A stretch of 64,000 nt of DNA from Sipunculus nudus. Taxonomy: Eukaryota; Annelida; Sipuncula; Golfingiida; Sipunculidae. The stretch's first letter is position 1, and each line of letters opens with the position of its first letter. The position numbers and the translations under genes are program-made. The stretch is taken from contig CM049310.1 in assembly GCA_026874595.1 (NCBI GenBank), positions 2,480,001 through 2,544,000 of the forward strand, given 5' to 3'. Shown one piece after another: positions 51,901-61,155 of the stretch. A model generated the notes under the pieces. That model searched no databases and was not told the origin of the DNA. It saw only the letters and a list, made by a program, of their open reading frames with translations.

Positions 51901-54900
51901 TCAGCTTTTACTTTCTGTGGGATGATTCAATTTCTTCAGTGTATCAACATTTCGGCATCTGATGAATCCATTGTGATATATGACTAACATTGACTATGTA
52001 CTGTAATGTATCAGTGCAACTGTGTGTCATTATAAAGTCCTAATACAGATCATGGTTCACTATGTGAAAATTAATTTTTGTAGTGGTCACCCCTTGTGGC
52101 AGTAACCCCTGTGTCAATGGAGGACAGTGTGTTGAGAGTGGAATTTCTTACACATGCCAGTGCTTGAACGGTTTTACAGGGACAAACTGTGAGATAGGTG
52201 AGATCAAGTTTTCTTTTCTAACCAAAAATTGTGTTCATTCATTGCATCATGTAGCCAAACTTTTATCCTTTCAAAGTTAGATATCTTGTTCTCTCAGAAG
52301 TGTGGGCCCTTTTTAGCCCTCAGCCCTTAGGCTGATGGGCTATTGTCATTACCCAAGCTGTCCGTCCATCCGTCCGTCTGTCCGGCGTCCGTTAACTTTA
52401 ACCTTGTGAGCGGGATATCTCTAAAAGGATTCACCGTAAGAATTTTATTTCTTCGGTGAAGAAGTGTCTCGACAAAATCTCGGTCAACTTTGAAGATGGA
52501 AGACCTTGACCTATTTTTCTACGTTTAAGAGCAGATTATAGAAAAACACTTAGAAGCTTATTTCTCAGGAATCATCGGGTGGATTTTCACAAAACTTACT
52601 GTGATCATTGGGACTGATGGTCTGAACCTGCTGCGCAAGTAAAGGGCGCCACCTACGATTTCTGATTTTTAATGAATTTTTTTCTGATTTCCCACTTTTG
52701 CCTTGTGAGCGGGATATCTCTGAAAGGATTCACTGAAGGAATTTTATTTTCTTGATGTAGATGTACATTGACCAAATCTCAGTCAAGTTCGAAGATGGGT
52801 GACCTTGACCTATTTTTCTACGTTTTAGAGCCAATTATAGAAAAATACTTAGAAGCCTATTTCTCAGGAACCATTGGGTGGATTTTCACAAAATTTTCTA
52901 TAATTATAGGGAGTGATGGTTTGTACCTGCTGCACTAGTAAGGGGGTGCCACCTAAGATTTCTGATTAATTTTTCTCTGATTTTCGTCTTTGGCCTTGTG
53001 AGCGAGATAACTCTAAAAGGATTCACTGTAGGAATTTTATTTCTTCGGTGATGATGTATATTGACAAAATCTTAGTCAAGTTTGAAGATGGGTGACCTTG
53101 ACCTATTTTTCTACATTTTAGAGCAGACTATAGAAAAACAGTTAGAAGCTTATATCTCAGGAACCATTGGGTGGATTTTTACAAAACTCACTATGAACAT
53201 TAGGACTGATGGTCTGTACCTGCTGCACAAGTAAGGGGGCGCCACTTACAATTTCTGATTTTTAATGAATTATTCCTGGATTTTTCAACATCGGCCTTGT
53301 GAGCAGGATGTCTCCAAAGGTATTCAACATTTTAACTTCATTTCTTCAGTGCTGATGCATATTTACAAAATCTTGGTAATGTTCAAGGATGGGTGACCTT
53401 GACCTACTTTTCAAGGTCATATAGCTTAAAATAGAGAACAACTTAGGAGCTTATTTCTCAGGAAGCATTTGGTGGATTGTTATGAAACATGGTACATACC
53501 TCTCCAGTTTAAATTTATAACTGAGATGTGTACAGATATACATCCATGTGAGAACAAATATTTCATACTTGTTACTGTTACTGCCTATAAACACTATTCT
53601 TTTGGCTGAGGGTATTGTCAGCTTCTGCTGATATTCTAGTCTGTCCATTGAAATAACTTGAGTCACTCTGTGTCAGTCCTATTTCCATTAAGTATTGTAT
53701 GCAGCTAACAAGACTCCTGTATCCATCTCTCTATATATATGCACAGGTATCAGCATTTTGTGTAACAGAATTAAATTGTAAATATATAGTCCATTTATTG
53801 CTTTTATTTCAGCCCCCACACCATGTTCCAGCAACCCCTGTCAGAACGGAGGAACTTGCCAGCTTTTGGGGTCAACAGTGTACTTCTGTATATGTCCAGC
53901 AGGATATTCAGGAGCTAACTGTAACATTGGTGAGTGGACCGTATTATATGTGACTTTCTATACCATATGCCCCGTCACTTTATTCTTATGCACTTTCTAT
54001 GGCTGCAGGAATCCAGTTAAGGGGCAAAAATTGATGTTTGTTATAGAGCTTAATCTTGAAGTGATATACAGGGGTTAGGGATTCATTATATAAGGCAAGG
54101 GTGAGAAATCCCAGTCCTTCTTTGGAGAAATATATCATTTAAGTGGACATATATACCATCCAGTGCACATATGTTTGAATGCTTTAGTTAGAAATATCAG
54201 GATATTCTGTGGTTATTACTAAAATACTGCCTACCTGAAATCATTAAACACTATGGGACTGCCTTTGCTGCCAGTGATCCTAGGTCTCCAAGTGATTATT
54301 AAAGTTGAATAAGGTAATATAAATGATATTTTCCAACAGTCTGAACAACTTTAATTGTACAGTTAAAACTGCAACTGTATTTCTCAATTTATAGGATTTC
54401 TGAATTTAAGATATTTAGACAAAGTTACCATTAAAATACATATCTTTACAGGTGTATCCCTTAAATCTGTTTGTGTTTTTTGTGCCTTACTGTGCATCTG
54501 TTGGAATCAGTTTGTCTATTTTAATCATCCTTGAAATTTGTATGTTGTGTGGTTCCTTTTGGTGTTTCAGCCCCCAACTTCTGTCTGAGTAACCCGTGTT
54601 TGAATGGAGCCACCTGTACATCAGATGCTATAGGCTGGACATGTACATGTCCCCCTGGGTTTGCTGGGGCACAGTGTGACCAAGGTGGGTACAGATAATT
54701 ATATGTGCCACATCCACAGTAAAGTCAGTATGGTTATTAATATGTTATCTTTTGATACAGTACAGACCACAATACTCAGTTCATGATAATATGAGGCTTT
54801 ACAAAGGAGGTATTTTATAGTTTTATAAGCCAAGCAAGTGTTCCTTCTTGTTGCTGATAACAAAACTCCTTTGAATCCTTTTTGATCCCCAATTTATTTT

Positions 54901-57900
54901 CAAACTATAAAAATAAACTTTACTTCAAACTTTATCTCAAAACAATCAGCCTGTCAGTTACCCTTAAACTTGTTTCTGACCTTAATCTCTTTTGTCCCAG
55001 AGTATGGATCAGTTTCAAATAATTGGTGATTGTTGAAGAAATAAAAAGTAAATGGTGGGACTTCTTGTTTCCCTTGAGGATTTATATTCTTTGTTTTGCT
55101 AATCCTACAGACCAGTGCTACGTTGCTGCTTATTTCAAGCCCTGAGTTTCTCAAGGTTGATTATCTTTAGATATCATATATAAGTATTTTTAGCTCAGCT
55201 GACTATAAGTCATCTGAGCTATGATAGTGGTCCTTTGTCCGTCGTCCAGCCATCTGTCCATTAACAGAGCATGTTTTGAAACCGTTGGATCGCAAATCCA
55301 ACATTTTGCATACAATCTCCTACCATACTGAAAATTGGGTCACTAAGACTTTGTTCCTTTGAGATATTAAGGAAAAACCTCCATTTTCCATTAAAAACCC
55401 ATTGTTACAGTTCAAGACTGCCTTTTCCAAAAACCACTGATCTTAATTTGATCATAGTAAATATTCATATTCTAACATATTCTTTCCTATGTACATAACA
55501 AAAATTAGGTCAGTATTGCGTAATTTGTAGAAGTTATGGGCCAAAACATAATGCACCATGTAAAAAATCAGGAAATATATTTACTCACTTAAAATAAGAA
55601 TTGCTGATGCTAGAGACTTTTTCCAGGATACAACTTCATTTGATCAAGCTTCAATTGTATACCAAAAATTAGATCTGAATTTTGCAAATTTTTTTAAGTT
55701 ATTAGCATAAATATAAAATCAGTACCTTAAATTTTGCCCAACTTTAGCCACGGCACATTTTTTTTCCTCTAAGTACTGATATAATTTTCACAGCATGTTC
55801 ACATAAGGATTTAATCGGTTAAAATCTGAAATTTGAAAATAAAAGCTGCAAAATTAGGCTATTTATTGAATTTTTTTGGAGGCTCCTGTTGTATACATTG
55901 ACAAGCGGTCCACTTTGGTCATTCTAGGTCACTCAGTGTAGCTCTTCATGCTTCCCAGGCTGTTGTTATGTAATTCCGTCACTGGGGCAAGCCCTGTCTC
56001 TTGTTGAGCTTGGTTGTCAGGCTGTCTGCAGTTAATACCACAGGGAGCCTTTCTCTCTCTCCCCTCCCCCCCCCCCACCCCCCATCCGATTCTGTTGACA
56101 GACCTGTACTATAAATAAGATGAATCTTACTAGTATAATTTCACATTTTTTAGCAACAAGCAGTAACAACAGAGACCCCTCCGTCCACCCAACCCTTCAA
56201 TACACAGGACTACTGAACAAGACATATCTTATAATTATAATGTTAAATAACTTCTTTTTGTTGAGACTTGGACAATTTTAATTTTTTAAAGAAAAAAATG
56301 ATCAGGAATTTAATCCGTTTATTCAAATGTGATGAAATATTAGGATCTAATGTAAGAGCTAACTAACAAGATATAAGAAGATATAAATACTTTGTAGCAT
56401 TTCATTCCTATCTCTTAAAACTAGTTGGGCCTAGGTGTGAATAACATTGTTAAATGTTAAACTTATTTTTAAATTCAATAATATTGGTCAAACTTTGTGA
56501 GTTTAATTTTTAACTCATATGGCCATAAATCTAACTTTTAAAACTGAATCACCTTCACACATTATTTGTTTATGAAATGTAACTTATATAACACTTACCG
56601 TAGGCCCATTTTTTTCCTTGGTGCATAAATAAATGGTTTCAGGCCAAAGATTTCATTTATTACATAGTGCATATGCTTTAGCTCCTGTCCATTATTCAAT
56701 AATTTACAGAGTTTAATTTTAGCAGGGCCATTTACTCTTAGCTTTTCAAATGATAATATACATGAAAGACCAAAAGAAATAAAAATATTTTGCAGTTACT
56801 AATATTTTCCAAAATTCAGCCGACCAACATGACCCATTTGTCCAATTTGCTCTCAATATTGACAGTGGCGACTCCATGCAGTAGCAACCCATGCCAAAAT
56901 GGAGCAACATGTACCGTACAAGGAAGTGGCTACATTTGTACCTGTCCCCTAGGATTTTCTGGTACCAACTGTCAAAATGGTAGGAGTTTACGTTTTATAA
57001 ACATTACTCAATCAAAGATAATGTTATTGTCATCATCTTTCTGAAAAAAATTAAATATTTAAATAACAGTTGATAGTCAATTAGGAAAGCAAATTTTAAT
57101 ATTGTAAAGTGTTCATATCAAGAATTAAAACATATATTTAAACATCTGGTTCATGGTCACAGAATCATCAATTGTGAACACATTGTATGATTAATCACCT
57201 TTAAGTACTTGCAAGACTTTATTGGCAAAATTTAATCAAAAGGGTTTATATGATATAAGTCATGTGAGGTGCCCTTTACCAAAAATGTTTGATTATTTAT
57301 TTCACTATTCCTGTGCAGTCTTAATTTCCAAGTATTTAATCATTTGAATCTGTTTATCTGACAGTGGCTACTGGACCATGTGCCAGCAACCCCTGTCAGA
57401 ATGGAGCTACCTGTACCGTGGTAGGATCTGGGTACGCCTGTACCTGTCCCTCTGGGTTCTCTGGTCTAAACTGCCAAACAGGTAAGTCAAATACAATCCT
57501 TTTGTTTTGGGTCATCATAAATTTCATGAAATTAATCTATTTTCTGGTTATGCCATCAGTTTTTTTTATTAGCTCAGCTGACTATAAGTCATCTGAGCTA
57601 TAGTCGTGGTCCATTGTCCGTCGTCCGTCCGTCTGTCCGTCCGTCCGTCCGTCCGTCCGTCCGTCCGTCCGTCCGTCCGTAGATGTGGCACGTTTTGAAA
57701 CCGTAAGACCTAGGAATCCAAAATTCAGCATAATGTTAGATGTCCCCAAGATCTCCTACCAAGCCAAAAACTGGGTCTTTGCGACTTCATTCCTTTGAGA
57801 AATTAAGGAAAAACCTCATTTTTTAATTAAAAACCTATTTTCACACTTTAGGACTGCTTAATATCAAAACCACTCATCTGTTTTTCCTCATATTTCCTAT

Positions 57901-60900
57901 AAATAATCCTCTATATAATTCCTATGTACATGCCAGAAATTAGGTCTGTATTATTTAATTTAAAAAAGTTATGGGCCCAAACATAATGCATTTTTTAAAT
58001 AATCAGGAAAGAAATTTTATCACTTAACACAAAACTTGTTAAAGCAAAGCACTTTTTTTCCAGTAATATTACTTTTATTAATCAAAATTAAATTGTATAC
58101 CCAAAATTAGATCAAAATCTTTTAAATTTTTAAAAATATTAGCAAAAATAAAAAATTGGTACCTTAAATTTTGCCCAACGTTGACCATGGCACGTTTTTT
58201 TGCTGTAACTGCTGTGGATTTAATTTTCACAGCATGTTTTTGTTAGCATTTCAACTGTTAACACCAAAAATTTGAAACCAGTTGATCAAAAACTGTAGAT
58301 TTTATTCAAGTTTTCAAGCACCATGTCACATATTGCTAGTGTTATGCAGTTTGCTAGAGCTCAGCTCCCGAGCTTCAGCTCTAAGTTCCTTAAATTTGGC
58401 ATACAGTTAGATTTCTCCAAAATCCCCTACCATGCCAAGAATTTGGTCACTAGGACTTAATTCCTTCGAGATATCAATGAAAAACTTAATTTTTCCATTA
58501 AAAACCCAATGTTACACTTTAAGACTGCCTAATATCAAAACCACTGATCTGACTTTGATCATATATAATATACATATTTTTCTATACATTCACTATGCAC
58601 ATGCCAGAAATGATGTCAGTATTGTGTATTTTTTTTAAGTTATGGGCCCAAACATAATGCACTTTGTAAAAAATCAAGAAATATATTTACTCCCTTAACA
58701 AGGGCATTGCTGAAGCTAGAGATCTTTTTTGTCAGGGATGTAACATTATTTAATCAAGATTCAATTGAATACCCAAAATTAGTTCTGAATTTTCAAATTT
58801 TATAAGTTATTAGTATAAATATAAAATTAGTACCTTAAATTTTGCCCAACTGTGACCATGGCACGTTTGTTTCCCGTGAGCACTGTTGATATAATTTTCA
58901 TATCATGCACACATAAGGATTTCAGCTTTTTAGTTTAGAAAGCTGAAAGAAATTTGCCAAATATTGTAGCTTTTATTAATGTTTTTTATGAGACCCTGTC
59001 AGACTTTGGCTCTCTCCAGCCCCTCTTGAGTCACCTGTATGTTGACCTTGTTGACCTTTCATCAAATTATGCACGCTTGAGGGGAGAATCCAGGCAGCTG
59101 ATGGCCAGCCACAGTTGATCCAGGTGTTCAACCCAACTCATCTAGTAGTTTTAACCAACAACATAACAATAAACAATAAATTAATAAATTTTTATTGGTT
59201 TTTAATAACAAATTAAAGAAAAATAGAAAAGGAATTTGTTAGTTTATAATAACAGGAAATTAACTTGCAGTTACTGATGATATAAGAATCTTGTATCGAT
59301 GGGTAGAATGTCACATATTCCAAATAACACCATGCAGTCACCTATGGCATTTTTCAGTTCATTTTTAATGATAAAGAAGTAAATCATATCATTCATTACT
59401 AATCATTAAGGATTATATGAAGGAAATTAATGATAGACAAAGTTGATAATATTAATCTAGATTCCTACTGTGTCTAGTGTGTACATTGATGTGAAATTAG
59501 TCCAAAATGAATTTTTTACAGTTATTTTTTAATATAAATAAAAGCCATAAAACCAGATACTTATGATCATTATTTAAATGTGTGAATTTTGTATATTCTG
59601 GATTCTCAACATCATTGTTTGGTGAAAACTGAATAAATACCAGACATGGTGCGAATACTTTGTAATTGTATTTAAATACAAATATGATTATGTACTCCAT
59701 TATAAAATTTCTTGCATAAAGAATGGGAATTCCGGTAAAAATGAAAGTATATGAATACTCGTGCAAATACTTTCAAAATGTATTCATGAATGCATTCATG
59801 AATATATTCTTTAATATTATTTTAATAATCATATCAATTATATTTCATTTTAAAAAATCATATGATTCTCTTATTATTTTTAATAAAAATTATATTTGGG
59901 ACAATATTTGTAATTTTTTTAATAAATAGTTAAACTCTTATATTATATGTTCTGCTTATAAGTTATATGGCCAAGTCAAAATCTGTGTGACAGTAGTACT
60001 CCATTTGTTAATAAAATAAATGAAATCAATCCTCTTCCCTGTCTCCAAAGGTACTATCAAAATCATACATAAGCTAAACAACAACAACTCATAATACAGC
60101 TTATATTTATTACCACACAAAACCAGCATGTGCCTCATTTCTAAATAATATTTTTTTATCATATATAACAGCTGAGCGTCGTGACCCATAGGTCCCTTGT
60201 TTACATTTACAGTAAGGCAGCAATTTTTATTTTAAACAATTTTATTAAAAATAAAATAAGTACCACCAAGTGCCGGATTTTGAAGATCTTTGCAATTTGT
60301 GCCTTGGTCCTGCAACCATGTTCAGCCTCAAGCAGTGCTTAGTACTTCTGCTCATGCTTAGCAGGCCTCGACCCCATTGCAAACAGGACACAAAAAATAT
60401 AAAAGTGCATCAGTAATACAGTATTACATACTCTGTGGTCTGATGTAGATCTCATCTTTCTCCTGTTATATAGTCTTGTATGTTTATCCCAGACACCAAG
60501 GGTAAGGATTGGATTATGTTTGGCTTATCAGTAACTTCTAATTAATGCTTTGTCAGCAAGAGAAGAAAGGCATGATCATGAGTGACTAATTGGCCAAACA
60601 GGTAAACAGCGGACTAGGTATGTAAGCCATCAAGCTTGATGAATAAGATCCTTGCCGGTATCAATTATGTAACTGGTCATCACAGCCATAATTATGATTA
60701 ATGGACAGTGCACAGCTTCTGGTCCAAACATAAAAGCGGCATGACCTTGAGTCGAGCAACAGAGCCATCAACCTTGATGAGTGAGAGCCTTGTCAGTATT
60801 AATTAATTATGACTGGTCATCAGGGCCCAATTAGGAGTGATTGGCCACCCACAACTGTTATTCAGACATGACTTTGAGTTAAGCAATAGAAATACTAGCT

Positions 60901-61077
60901 GGGGACCAACAAAACACCTCAACACATCAGGTTTTTCGACACATCCGACTTCAACACAAGCGGAGTTAAATTAATAAGGTTTTAAATACTTTTTGCAGGG
61001 ACTCCACATTTGACTTTGACATGCGTGAATTCGACTTAACCGAGTTCAAAACAACGAGGTTTCACTGAATATAAATG

Positions 61078-61155
<78 letters not shown>

